Translations under genes and position numbers: made by a program
Assembly: GCA_024275915.1 (NCBI GenBank)
Contig: JAJRYG010000058.1
Span: 1-64,000, forward strand
Length of the DNA: 64,000 nucleotides
Source of the DNA: Gammaproteobacteria bacterium
Lineage (GTDB): Bacteria > Pseudomonadota > Gammaproteobacteria > UBA6429 > Thiohalophilaceae
Direction: 5' to 3'
Shown: piece after piece, positions 40,319 to 51,013 of the stretch
Position numbering within the stretch: position 1 is the first letter of the stretch
How the letters are laid out: each line of letters begins with the position of its first letter
Notes under the pieces: generated by a model
Databases searched by the model: none
Seen by the model: only the letters and a program-made list of their open reading frames with translations
What the model was told of the DNA's origin: nothing

Positions 40319-41270
40319 AGAGGAAATAGATCAGCACCATCAGCCACAGGCCAAGGCCCACGGCATATTTGACCATTGGGCTGAACAGGGGAGAAGAGGA
40401 CCAGAAGGCCTCGACCATGGCGGCAAGGATGAACATGCCGGCAGTGCCGTACATGATGTAGAGGGCGCCCAGGGTTTCTTCGCGCAGGGCACGCAGGCGC
40501 GTACGCCGTCCCGGGGCGATCAGCGCCATGCCCAGTTGCAGCCCGGCGGCCCCCGACAGAACGATGGCATTGAGTTCCAGCGCACTGTGACCGGCGACGA
40601 AGCCCCAGAAGGTCTCGATGAAGCCCAGCTGGGTGAGGTGTCCGGCAATGGCGCCGATGTAGATGCCATTGAAGATGATGTAGAACAGGCTGCCAAGCCC
40701 CAGCAGCAGGCCACCGGCAAAGGTCTGAAAGCCGATGCCGGTGTTGTTCTTGATGTAGAAGCCGAACATCATCAGATCCGAGTCGGCGGCCCGTTCGGCC
40801 GTGCGTCCCACCCGCTCGGGGCTGGCCGGATCGTACATGGTTTCGATCTGGCGCAGGCTGCCGCCGTCGAGCACCGTGTAGACCATGTCGGGATCGACCT
40901 GGATGGCCACCAGCATGCCCACCAGTGGCAGGTAGAACAGCAGCGCGCTGGTCAGCACCAGCTTCCAGCGTGCACGCACGGCGGCGGGGAAGTCGGCAAG
41001 CAGGTAGCGGGCCATGTCGTGGCCAAAGTGGCGCTGGTTGCCATAGAGCCTCTGGTGGCCCAGCACCACCAGCCGGTTGAGGCGGTTGATCAGCTGATGG
41101 CTGTACAGGCGCGAACGGGCCAGGGCCAGGTGCTGGCAGGTCTGCCGATAAAGGCTGGCAAAGTCACCACGGGGCGGGGCGGTTCTCGTGCCCGTGGCGG
41201 TTTTTTCCAGCCAGGCCTCCAGTTGCTGCCAGCTGGCTTCGTGGCTGGCGATGAACTGTTCCTGGTTCAT
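40293..41270 (-). CDS. Stage II sporulation protein M-like membrane protein
   Basis: MNQEQFIASHEASWQQLEAWLE; YRQTCQHLALARSR; FGFYIKNNTGIGFQTFAGGLLLGLGSLFYIIFNGIYIGAIAGHL. Confidence 0.85.
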   Translation of the reverse strand: MNQEQFIASHEASWQQLEAWLEKTATGTRTAPPRGDFASLYRQTCQHLALARSRLYSHQLINRLNRLVVLGHQRLYGNQRHFGHDMARYLLADFPAAVRARWKLVLTSALLFYLPLVGMLVAIQVDPDMVYTVLDGGSLRQIETMYDPASPERVGRTAERAADSDLMMFGFYIKNNTGIGFQTFAGGLLLGLGSLFYIIFNGIYIGAIAGHLTQLGFIETFWGFVAGHSALELNAIVLSGAAGLQLGMALIAPGRRTRLRALREETLGALYIMYGTAGMFILAAMVEAFWSSSPLFSPMVKYAVGLGLWLMVLIYFLFAGRHATR

Positions 41271-42001
41271 GTGCGGGCCTGTTTGTCGCTGTCGGGACGC
41301 TTGCCCATCAGCCAGTTGGCCATGCCCTGCAGGGTCTGCACCGGCTGGCGTGCAGGCTCGACCAGCGGCACGGTGAGCAGGGCCAGCTCCCGTGCCCGTT
41401 CTTCGGTGAGGCTTCGGCTGCGCTGGGCAAAGGCGATGATGGCCTGCTGCTCTTCGAGGCTCAGTGGCCAGTCGGGGCGTAGCGGCGGCACCTCGGGCAG
41501 ATCGGGTGCTTCGGGGATGGCCTGAACATAGATTACCAGGCTGCCGGCGGCCAGATCACCGAGGCGCTTGAAATCCCGGTTGAGCATCATGCTCAGCAGC
41601 CCGAAGCCGTAGGCCAGGGGCAGAAAATCCACCACCCGCAACAGGTTGCGGATCAATGAGGCGCTCCAGCCGATGGGGGTGCCGTCGTCATGGATGACGC
41701 GGATGTCATAGGCGCGTTTGCCCGGCGTCTGGCCGTCGCGCAGCACCTCGAACAGCACCGGGTAGAACCACTCGACGATGAACGTGGCGATCAGGAACAG
41801 GCCGGTTCCGGTGTCGCCCAGCAGCATCAGCGTCAGGCCCAGCAGAAGGTAGATGACGGCGCGGATCAGCAGGTCGATCAACCAGGCCGCGGCCCGGGGC
41901 ACGATACCGGCTACCGGCAGGTGCAGTTCGATGCCTTCGGGTGTCTGCACCGCGTGCATGGTATCGATGGCTGGGGTGGCGGAAGCGCTGTTCAGGGTCA
42001 A
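41267..42001 (-). CDS. RDD family membrane protein
   Basis: GIVPRAAAWLIDLLIRAVIYLLLG..DGQTPGKRAYDIRVIHDDGTPIGWSASLIRNLLRVVDFLP. Confidence 0.9.
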   Translation of the reverse strand: MTLNSASATPAIDTMHAVQTPEGIELHLPVAGIVPRAAAWLIDLLIRAVIYLLLGLTLMLLGDTGTGLFLIATFIVEWFYPVLFEVLRDGQTPGKRAYDIRVIHDDGTPIGWSASLIRNLLRVVDFLPLAYGFGLLSMMLNRDFKRLGDLAAGSLVIYVQAIPEAPDLPEVPPLRPDWPLSLEEQQAIIAFAQRSRSLTEERARELALLTVPLVEPARQPVQTLQGMANWLMGKRPDSDKQART

Positions 42002-42253
42002 ATCCTTTTTTTATTATTCGTTCTCGTTGCCGGCAAAGTGTACCATTTGCAGGGAATCTGTGAAGCCGGGTACACAACGACGCCGTGCAGGAAGTACAAA
42101 TGTCGTGAGAGGGCAGGGATGCCCGAAACGACCGCAGGCCGTCAAGCCGAGACAGGGGAGCCCTTCACGGCATCGGACTGTCCATGACGGGCATCGGGCG
42201 TTGGGTGAGTCGGCGTTTGCCCGGCACACAGACCAACAGCACAGGAAAAAAAC

Positions 42254-43036
42254 ATGAACGCCATCGACGAGTTATTGGAAATCATGCAACGGCTGCGGGA
42301 TCCCCGGTCGGGCTGTCCCTGGGATCGGCAGCAAACCTACCGTTCTCTGGTGCCCTACACGCTGGAAGAAGCCTACGAGGTGGCCGATGCCATCGAGCAG
42401 AACGACCTGGCCCACCTGCCCGACGAACTGGGCGATCTGCTGTTCCAGGTGGTGTTCTACGCCCAGATTGGCAAGGAAGAAGGGCGTTTCGATTTCGACG
42501 CCGTGGCCCGGCACATCTGCGACAAGCTGGTGCGCCGCCACCCCCATGTGTTCGCCGACGAGACGGTGGAGTCGGCCGAGCAGCAGACCGAGGCCTGGGA
42601 AATGCACAAGCGCCGAGAACGCGAGCAAAAAGGCGGCGAACAGGCGCCGGGCATTCTCGATGGTGTCAGCCTGGCCCTGCCGGCCCTGAGCCGGGCCGCC
42701 AAGCTGCAGCGCCGCGCCGCCCGGGTGGGCTTCGACTGGCCCGATGTCGGCGACGTCATCGCCAAGCTGCACGAGGAACTGGCCGAGGTGCAGGCTGAAA
42801 TCGAGACCGGCCACAAGGCACGCCAGCAGGAAGAAATCGGCGACCTGCTGTTCGCCTGTGTCAACCTGGCCCGGCATCTGGACGTGGATCCGGAAACGGC
42901 CCTGCGCGAGGCCAGTGGCAAGTTTGAACGACGTTTTCGCAAGGTAGAACAGGCCCTTGGCGGCCAGGCCGGTTTCGCAACCGCCAGCCTCGAAGACATG
43001 GAGGCGGCCTGGCAGCAGGCAAAGGCCAACGATTGA
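42254..43036 (+). CDS. mazG: Nucleoside triphosphate pyrophosphohydrolase
   Basis: IMQRLRDPRSGCPWDRQQTYRSLVPYTLEEAYEVADAIE..LPDELGDLLFQVVFYAQIGKE. Confidence 0.95.
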   Translation: MNAIDELLEIMQRLRDPRSGCPWDRQQTYRSLVPYTLEEAYEVADAIEQNDLAHLPDELGDLLFQVVFYAQIGKEEGRFDFDAVARHICDKLVRRHPHVFADETVESAEQQTEAWEMHKRREREQKGGEQAPGILDGVSLALPALSRAAKLQRRAARVGFDWPDVGDVIAKLHEELAEVQAEIETGHKARQQEEIGDLLFACVNLARHLDVDPETALREASGKFERRFRKVEQALGGQAGFATASLEDMEAAWQQAKAND

Positions 43037-43074
43037 CAGGCTGTTGAATCACACATTTTCTGCCGCCTGACAAG
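43033..43074. repeat. Minimal derivative of the MITE-like repeat overlapping the mazG stop codon
   Basis: TTGACAGGCTGTTGAATCAC..TTTTCTGCCGCCTGACAAG resembles joined ends of the repeat at 11956/17748/49323. Confidence 0.5.
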
Positions 43075-43177
43075 TCCGGTTGCAGCCGGACGGATGGCTG
43101 GCGATAATGCCCCCTGTCATCGAAGGGTCGTGCTTCGTTGACACCGACTACAACCACAAACGTATGGGGAGAGAAGT

Positions 43178-44371
43178 ATGGGAGCCATGAATACCGCAGG
43201 GGATGTGTTGTTTGTACTACTTGGGGCGATCATGGTGCTGGCCATGCACTCGGGTTTCGCCTTCCTGGAAGTGGGCACGGTGCGCAAGAAGAACCAGGTC
43301 AACGCCCTGGTTAAGATCATCACCGACTTTGCCGCCTCCACCATCGCCTATTTCTTCATCGGCTTCTACGTGGCCTACGGCGTGGGTTTCTTCGACAGCG
43401 CCCAGGCCCTGACCGTGAACAACGGCTACGAGCTGGTCAAGTTCTTCTTTCTGCTGACCTTTGCTGCGGCGATACCGGCCATCATCTCCGGCGGCATCGC
43501 CGAGCGGGCCCGGTTCTATCCCCAGTTGCTGGCGACCTTCGTCATCGTCGCCTTCATCTACCCCTTCTTCGAGGGCATCACTTGGAACGGCAATTTCGGC
43601 ATCCAGGACTGGCTGGAAGCAACTTTTGGCGCGCCCTTCCATGATTTTGCCGGTTCCGTGGTGGTGCATGCCATGGGCGGCTGGATTGCCATCGGTGCGG
43701 TGATCCTGCTGGGCCACCGCCATGGCCGCTATGGCAAGAACGGTGAGGTCTATGCCCATCCGCCCTCCAGCATTCCCTTCCTGGCACTGGGGGCCTGGGT
43801 GCTGACCGTGGGCTGGTTCGGCTTCAATGTCATGTCGGCGCAGAAGCTCGGCGACATCTCGGGCCTGGTGGCGGTCAACTCCCTGATGGCCATGGTCGGC
43901 GGCATCCTGGTGGCCCTGCTGGCCGGGCGCAACGACCCGGGCTTCGTCCACAACGGCCCGCTGGCTGGGCTGGTGGCGGTGTGTGCCGGCTCCGACATCA
44001 TGCATCCGCTTGGAGCGCTGATCACCGGCGCCGTGGCCGGGGGCCTGTTCGTCTGGACCTTTACCCTGTGCCAGAACAAGTGGAAGTTCGACGACGTGCT
44101 GGGTGTCTGGCCCCTGCATGGCCTCTGCGGCGCCTGGGGCGGCATTGCCGCCGGCATCTTCGGCACCACCGCCCTGGGCGGCATGGGCGGCGTGACCTTC
44201 ATGGGCCAGCTGGCCGGCACCCTGATTGGTGTGGTCATCGCTCTGGCCGGGGGCTTCCTGGTCTACGGCATTCTAAAGGGCACCATGGGCATCCGCCTGA
44301 GTCAGGAAGAGGAATACAACGGCGCGGATCTGAGTATCCACAAGATCGCCTCCGAATCGGTGATGGAGTGA
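43178..44371 (+). CDS. amt: Ammonium transporter
   Basis: LVKIITDFAASTIAYFFIGFYVAYG; FHDFAGSVVVHAMGGWIAIGAVILLG; GGAWGGIAAG-type C-terminal motif (LHGLCGAWGGIAAGIFG). Confidence 0.95.
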   Translation: MGAMNTAGDVLFVLLGAIMVLAMHSGFAFLEVGTVRKKNQVNALVKIITDFAASTIAYFFIGFYVAYGVGFFDSAQALTVNNGYELVKFFFLLTFAAAIPAIISGGIAERARFYPQLLATFVIVAFIYPFFEGITWNGNFGIQDWLEATFGAPFHDFAGSVVVHAMGGWIAIGAVILLGHRHGRYGKNGEVYAHPPSSIPFLALGAWVLTVGWFGFNVMSAQKLGDISGLVAVNSLMAMVGGILVALLAGRNDPGFVHNGPLAGLVAVCAGSDIMHPLGALITGAVAGGLFVWTFTLCQNKWKFDDVLGVWPLHGLCGAWGGIAAGIFGTTALGGMGGVTFMGQLAGTLIGVVIALAGGFLVYGILKGTMGIRLSQEEEYNGADLSIHKIASESVME

Positions 44372-44413
44372 TACCTCACTGACAGGACAGAACAATGAAA
44401 CTGACGGCCCGGA

Positions 44414-44935
44414 TTGATGATGATTGCAAAAGCATGGAACGCTACTTTCATAAACTATTTTCAGGAGGGAAGAGCTGAGGATAAAGTTGCACCAATAGAA
44501 GCAATTGACAGTAACGCAGAGAAGTCTCAGGCAACCTGTCATGGCTTCTCACACTTAATCAAGCCTGATATGGTTATGAACATTTATAGTCTTTTGGATT
44601 TTTGGATGAATGAAATATGTGAGATTCATGAAACTGAAAAGAATCTCAACCTCGGAAGTAGGGATATCAAAGGGAAGAGTGAGCTTCATGCTTGACATAA
44701 ATATCTTACTAAGTATGTTGGTTTAAACCTCGATAATGTGCAGTCTAGCTACGAATACTTAGATCAACTTCGCAAAGTAAGAAATAAAATCATGCACTAC
44801 AGTGGTCATGTTTCGAGTAAAGACAGAAAAGAATTCGCAACCATCAATGGAGGGCTGATTCGTGTCGATGACAGTTTTATATGGGAATCTCTAAAACATA
44901 CCAAAAAATATCTTCAGGCAATTGCGTTGGCCTAA
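44414..44935 (+). pseudogene. HEPN-like protein gene interrupted by one in-frame TGA (44693-44695)
   Basis: ORFs 44414-44695 and 44738-44935 are in the same frame; combined product ends SELHA*HKYLTKYVGLNL..YLDQLRKVRNKIMHYSGHVSS..LIRVDDSFIWESLKHTKKYLQAIA with RNKIMH (Rx4H). Confidence 0.65.
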
Positions 44936-44991
44936 TTGACACTATAAGCCAGAATCTGCCAAAAAGACGTGATACCAGTGATACGCATTAA

Positions 44992-45336
44992 ATGAAAAAG
45001 ATAAGGAAGTTGTTGAATCAGCAAGTAAATGGAAAATTTGCCGCAACCATTATCGGGGTTGTGGCCATTACCATTCCGATTATTGCTTTGCGAGATATGG
45101 ACCGGGATTACATGGAGATTGGCTTTCTGTCCGTGGCTGTTCCTGTCTTGTACGCAGTTTCGGTAGCGGGGTTTATTTTTCTCGCTCTTGGAAAACAGGG
45201 AAGAAACGTTACATCAAGAGAGATGGATGAGAAAACAGCGAGGGTTCATTCGCAAATTCAGAAAAAGCTGGCTCCGCTTTGGTGGACACTTTCTGTGGCG
45301 TGGTTGATATGGGCTGTGTATCTTGTCTGGGAATAA
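44992..45336 (+). CDS. Hypothetical membrane protein in low-GC segment
   Basis: 114 aa ORF with three predicted hydrophobic segments. Confidence 0.5.
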   Translation: MKKIRKLLNQQVNGKFAATIIGVVAITIPIIALRDMDRDYMEIGFLSVAVPVLYAVSVAGFIFLALGKQGRNVTSREMDEKTARVHSQIQKKLAPLWWTLSVAWLIWAVYLVWE

Positions 45337-45373
45337 GGAACAGTAACATAACAAGGCAAACTTGCGGCGTTAG

Positions 45374-47077
<1,704 letters not shown>

Positions 47078-47264
47078 AAGGCAGATACAAGAGGAAAGGG
47101 ACGGGTGACAGGAGCGCCGGCGTCTCGCCGTCCACCCAGCTCGCCAACCACAGTCCCTTGTTACTCGTACATCTTATTGACCCAGGTCAACACACGGAAA
47201 GTTCCTTCGGGTAAGCTTGCCTGCCACTGTTTATCTGCCACAGGCTGCGACCACGAGAGATGTC

Positions 47265-48182
47265 ATGAATTCGAACAAGCCCCAAGCCCGCTCCCTGCTC
47301 AACCCCTTTCACCCTGACAACGACGAGGCCTATCAGCAATGGCGTGATGAAAAGCTGCACAACTATCCGGAAGATCTCAGCGATCTGGTGGTGGAAATCG
47401 GGGATCCCCGCAGTCTGAAAAAAAGTGAATTCGAGGCCATGCTGACACGGGTACGCAAGGCCAACATGGTGGTCTATGCGGGCAAGACCGGCACCGATCC
47501 GGATCCGGAAATTCCCCTGGCCATGGCCCGGTATTTCGGCCTGCAGGGTCTGAACAGGAACTGGCTGGCCGACGAAACCGGACTGACCTCGCTGACAGTG
47601 CGCGAAGACGGGGTACGCAAGAACTACATCCCCTATACCAACAAGGCCATCAACTGGCACACTGACGGTTACTACAACATCGCCAGGGAACAGATCCAGG
47701 CCCTCAACCTGCACGTGGTGCAACGTGCCGCCAGCGGTGGCGAGAATGCCCTGATGGATCACGAGATGGCCTACATCCTGTTGCGTGAGCAGAACCCCGA
47801 TTACATCCGGGTTCTCATGGCCGCCGATGCCCTGACCATTCCCGCCCGCATCGAGGACGGCAAGGTGGCACGCAAGGAAGAGCCCGGTCCGGTGTTCAGC
47901 ATCACCGCCGAGGGTAACCTGCACATGCGTTACACCATTCGCGTCAGCAACGTCATCTGGGCTGATGATGACCTGACCCGCGAGGCACTGGCCTACCTGA
48001 AGAAGATCCTCAACAGCAACTCCCCCTGTATCTACCGTGGCCTGCTGGAGCCGGGCATGGGCCTGGTCAGCAACAATGTGCTGCACGACCGGGCGGCATT
48101 TACCGACGATGCCGAACACAAGCGTCATTACTACCGTGCCCGCTTCTTCGATCGTCTGACCGGTACCAGCCTGTACGACTGA
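47265..48182 (+). CDS. TauD/TfdA-family Fe(II)/2-oxoglutarate dioxygenase-like protein
   Basis: NWHTDGYYN (HxD) and GLVSNNVLHDRAAF (distal His) motifs. Confidence 0.75.
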   Translation: MNSNKPQARSLLNPFHPDNDEAYQQWRDEKLHNYPEDLSDLVVEIGDPRSLKKSEFEAMLTRVRKANMVVYAGKTGTDPDPEIPLAMARYFGLQGLNRNWLADETGLTSLTVREDGVRKNYIPYTNKAINWHTDGYYNIAREQIQALNLHVVQRAASGGENALMDHEMAYILLREQNPDYIRVLMAADALTIPARIEDGKVARKEEPGPVFSITAEGNLHMRYTIRVSNVIWADDDLTREALAYLKKILNSNSPCIYRGLLEPGMGLVSNNVLHDRAAFTDDAEHKRHYYRARFFDRLTGTSLYD

Positions 48183-48307
48183 ACATCCGGTACGCCGGCC
48201 AACGGACATTGGGCCGGAACCAGGCCGTTTTGCTCTCGCCTGGGGTCAATGGACTGACTTTCTCGGGCAAATTACACTCCGAACATACTGTCAAGCTGTT
48301 GTTGCAG

Positions 48308-49141
48308 ATGCCGATAAAATACAGCAGCATGTACTTTCCAGCATGGAGTCAGTTACCCGTGAGTCGTTCGCAAGCCTTCGTTCTCAACCTCGTCATCAGT
48401 CTGCTCATTCTGCTCGTGATCCTGTATCTGAGCTGGAACCGCTGGTACACCCCGGCCCTGTTCATGGCCGATGGCGGCTGGCAGGGCTTCCGGCTTGTGG
48501 CGGTTATTTTCCTGTTGGTGGGCCCCGGCTTGACCCTGCTGCTGTTCAAGCCGGGCAAGCGGGGACTCTGGTATGACATGGTGATTGTGATACTGCTGCA
48601 GATTGGTGTGCTGGTCTGGGGCAGCTGGACGCTCTACCGGGAGCGCCCCGTGGCGCTGGTCTACAGCGAGGGGTATTTCATTCCTGTCACGGGTTACCAG
48701 CTCAAGGATGCGGGCCTGACGGCGGAGAAACTCGAATCCCTGGACAGGGCCAGGCCTGCCCTGATCTACCTCGATCTGCCCGAGGATGAGGAGACAATGC
48801 AACAGTACCGGCTGCGAGTCATGGCCACCGGTGTACCCCTGTATCTGCTTCTCGAGTTGTACCGGCCCTTCGACACCTCGGCTCTGGAGAAAGTACGGCG
48901 CCAGGACCTAGACATGGAAAAACGCTATGCCGGAAAACCGGCTCAGTACCGGATCTATCAGCGTTTTCTGCAGGAACATGAGCAAGGGACGGATGCACTG
49001 ATCTATGTACCCCTGCATGCGCGCTACATACGCCAGATTCTGGCTCTTGATGCGAGCACAGGAAAAGTGATTTCCTCGCTGCAGATCATCCCGCCCCCTT
49101 TGATGACCGTGCGGCCACCGCCAAGGAAAAATGAAGTGTAA
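48308..49141 (+). CDS. TfpX/TfpZ-like type IV pilin accessory protein
   Basis: SRSQAFVLNLVISLLILLVILYLSWNRWYTPALFMADGGWQGFRLVAVIFLLVGPGLTLLLFKPGKRGLWYDMVIVILLQIGVLVWGSWTLYRERPVALVYSE. Confidence 0.75.
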   Translation: MPIKYSSMYFPAWSQLPVSRSQAFVLNLVISLLILLVILYLSWNRWYTPALFMADGGWQGFRLVAVIFLLVGPGLTLLLFKPGKRGLWYDMVIVILLQIGVLVWGSWTLYRERPVALVYSEGYFIPVTGYQLKDAGLTAEKLESLDRARPALIYLDLPEDEETMQQYRLRVMATGVPLYLLLELYRPFDTSALEKVRRQDLDMEKRYAGKPAQYRIYQRFLQEHEQGTDALIYVPLHARYIRQILALDASTGKVISSLQIIPPPLMTVRPPPRKNEV

Positions 49142-49322
49142 CGAACAAGGGATAACGTGCATGTCTTGTCCAGGCAGGGGCGAGGCAGAAGGGTGAAATA
49201 TATGTTGGGCTCTTTCGATTCCCTCACCCTGTCCCTCTGCCGGGGGGAAAGGGAACCTTTCGTTATGGTTTCGTCCATGAAACACACCCCACTGCATTCC
49301 AAACGCTCAAACCAGGTTGCCC

Positions 49323-49425
49323 TTAACAGGATGTTGAAAAAGCCCTTCCCTGGGCTTTTTCAATGGCGGCCTTCCCTGCACCGCACACAGGCTGTCGAAT
49401 AACGGTGTTTTCAACCGCCTGTCAA
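49323..49425. repeat. MITE-like repeat, copy 4 (internally deleted)
   Basis: TTAACAGGATGTTGAAAAAGCCCTTCCCTGGGCTTTTTCAATGGCGGCCTTCCCTGCACCGCACACAGGCTGTCGAATAACGGTGTTTTCAACCGCCTGTCAA. Confidence 0.88.
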
Positions 49426-49588
49426 GAAAACAGATCATATTTCGGCATTTTAATTATCACAATCAAAATGGATGAGCACCGAGCCCGGGGTTGTGAAACA
49501 CCTCACAGCCAGAGAGGAATCATCGGGATCACTTTTTCTCGGCTTTTCAAAAAGACGGTAAAGCAAGGCCGTCTCCAATCAGGGGGAA

Positions 49589-51007
49589 TTGTGCTATTTT
49601 GTTCTGATGACCCCTGATTTCAGACTCTATCCATTCCTGTTTCTGCTCCTGGTCTTGCTGACCGCCTGTGGCGGAGGAGACACCCCGGCTCCGCAGCCCC
49701 GGCCACAGGATGCAGGGGAGGTTCTGTCGACGGGAATCTATAGCCGGGGAGGCGCAAGCTGGCGTTATCAAAATCTGCGTCTACCAAACCGGAATGGTGG
49801 TTACGCCTATGCCCGGTATTTTCAGGCCAATGGAGCCGGCCCCCATTCTGTGGTTGTCGTTATCGCGCCCTATGCAGGGATCGACTGGAGTGGTGAAGCC
49901 GTGGACAAGCGCTGGGCCGATCAGTACAAGGCTCACCTGGACAATGGCGGTGGTGCATCCTTGTGTGTACCGGATGTGGATGGGCCGGACTATGACAGCC
50001 TGACATCGGCAAGCATCTGTTATTCCCTGTCCAGTCCCGGGCAGACTGGAGATGAAGCCTCGGTCTATCTGTTGAACAACGTCAGTGTGCTGGTTGCGTA
50101 TGGCCGTTTCTATGCCGGTGGATCGGTGGTCAATGACATCGAGGATGTGGTGGCGGGCCTGCGTTTTCTGGGCACACGCAGTGAAATCGATCTGGATCGC
50201 ATTGGCATGATCGGCGGCTCCTGGGGAGGCTTCGAGGCTCTGTATGCGGCACTCAGGGCCCCGGCCAATGTGCGACCTGCCGTGGTGGTGCCGGCTTTTC
50301 CCGTGACTGACTTTGCCGCCTTGACCGAGTTTGTCACCACGGAATTGCCCGGTCTGGTCAGCGCCCCGGTTCTGCAGCAGTATCAGCAGTTCTATGATCC
50401 CTTCTTGCGGCGTTTTTATGCCAGTGCCGGCACGCCACCCGATACCGATTACCGTGGCTACACTCTGGCGGATCTCAGTGCCAGGGTGGATATGCCCATG
50501 CTCATTCCCCACGATGATGGTGACACGATTCTGCCGGCAAGATTTTCCCATGAGTTTGCCCAGGCCAATGCCCCCCTGATCGAAGGTTTCTGGTACAAGC
50601 GCCGTGATGCGGCGCCCTGGGAGTCGGTGATCACCCGCCACGGTGAGATTGAAGACTTTATTCTGCTACCCAGCCATTACACCTTCAGTGCCGCCTACCT
50701 GCTGAGCCGGCTCAACGGCAAGGGCAGAAGCCTGTACATCCCCTATGGCGAACAGGACATGCAGATTTTCTTCACGGATATTCGCAATTATCAGCTCGAA
50801 GGCCGGGACGTCAGCTGGTTGACGCCCCGGCTGATCGAAATGTGTAAAATGGAAATTTACATGTATGAGCTGACGGCCGGGAATTCTGCACCCATCAGCA
50901 GTGGTGCGGACTATCTTGCCCGTTCACTGAATACCGTCTGGGGCACGGCACTTACCGCCAGCACGGTACGGCAGTACCTGCTCGACAATGGCCTGCCTGC
51001 ACCGTGA
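49589..51007 (+). CDS. Alpha/beta-hydrolase (S9-like) lipoprotein
   Basis: Lipobox LLTACGGG; DRIGMIGGSWGGFEALYAAL nucleophile elbow (GGSWGG). Confidence 0.75.
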   Translation: MCYFVLMTPDFRLYPFLFLLLVLLTACGGGDTPAPQPRPQDAGEVLSTGIYSRGGASWRYQNLRLPNRNGGYAYARYFQANGAGPHSVVVVIAPYAGIDWSGEAVDKRWADQYKAHLDNGGGASLCVPDVDGPDYDSLTSASICYSLSSPGQTGDEASVYLLNNVSVLVAYGRFYAGGSVVNDIEDVVAGLRFLGTRSEIDLDRIGMIGGSWGGFEALYAALRAPANVRPAVVVPAFPVTDFAALTEFVTTELPGLVSAPVLQQYQQFYDPFLRRFYASAGTPPDTDYRGYTLADLSARVDMPMLIPHDDGDTILPARFSHEFAQANAPLIEGFWYKRRDAAPWESVITRHGEIEDFILLPSHYTFSAAYLLSRLNGKGRSLYIPYGEQDMQIFFTDIRNYQLEGRDVSWLTPRLIEMCKMEIYMYELTAGNSAPISSGADYLARSLNTVWGTALTASTVRQYLLDNGLPAP

Positions 51008-51013
51008 GGCGGA

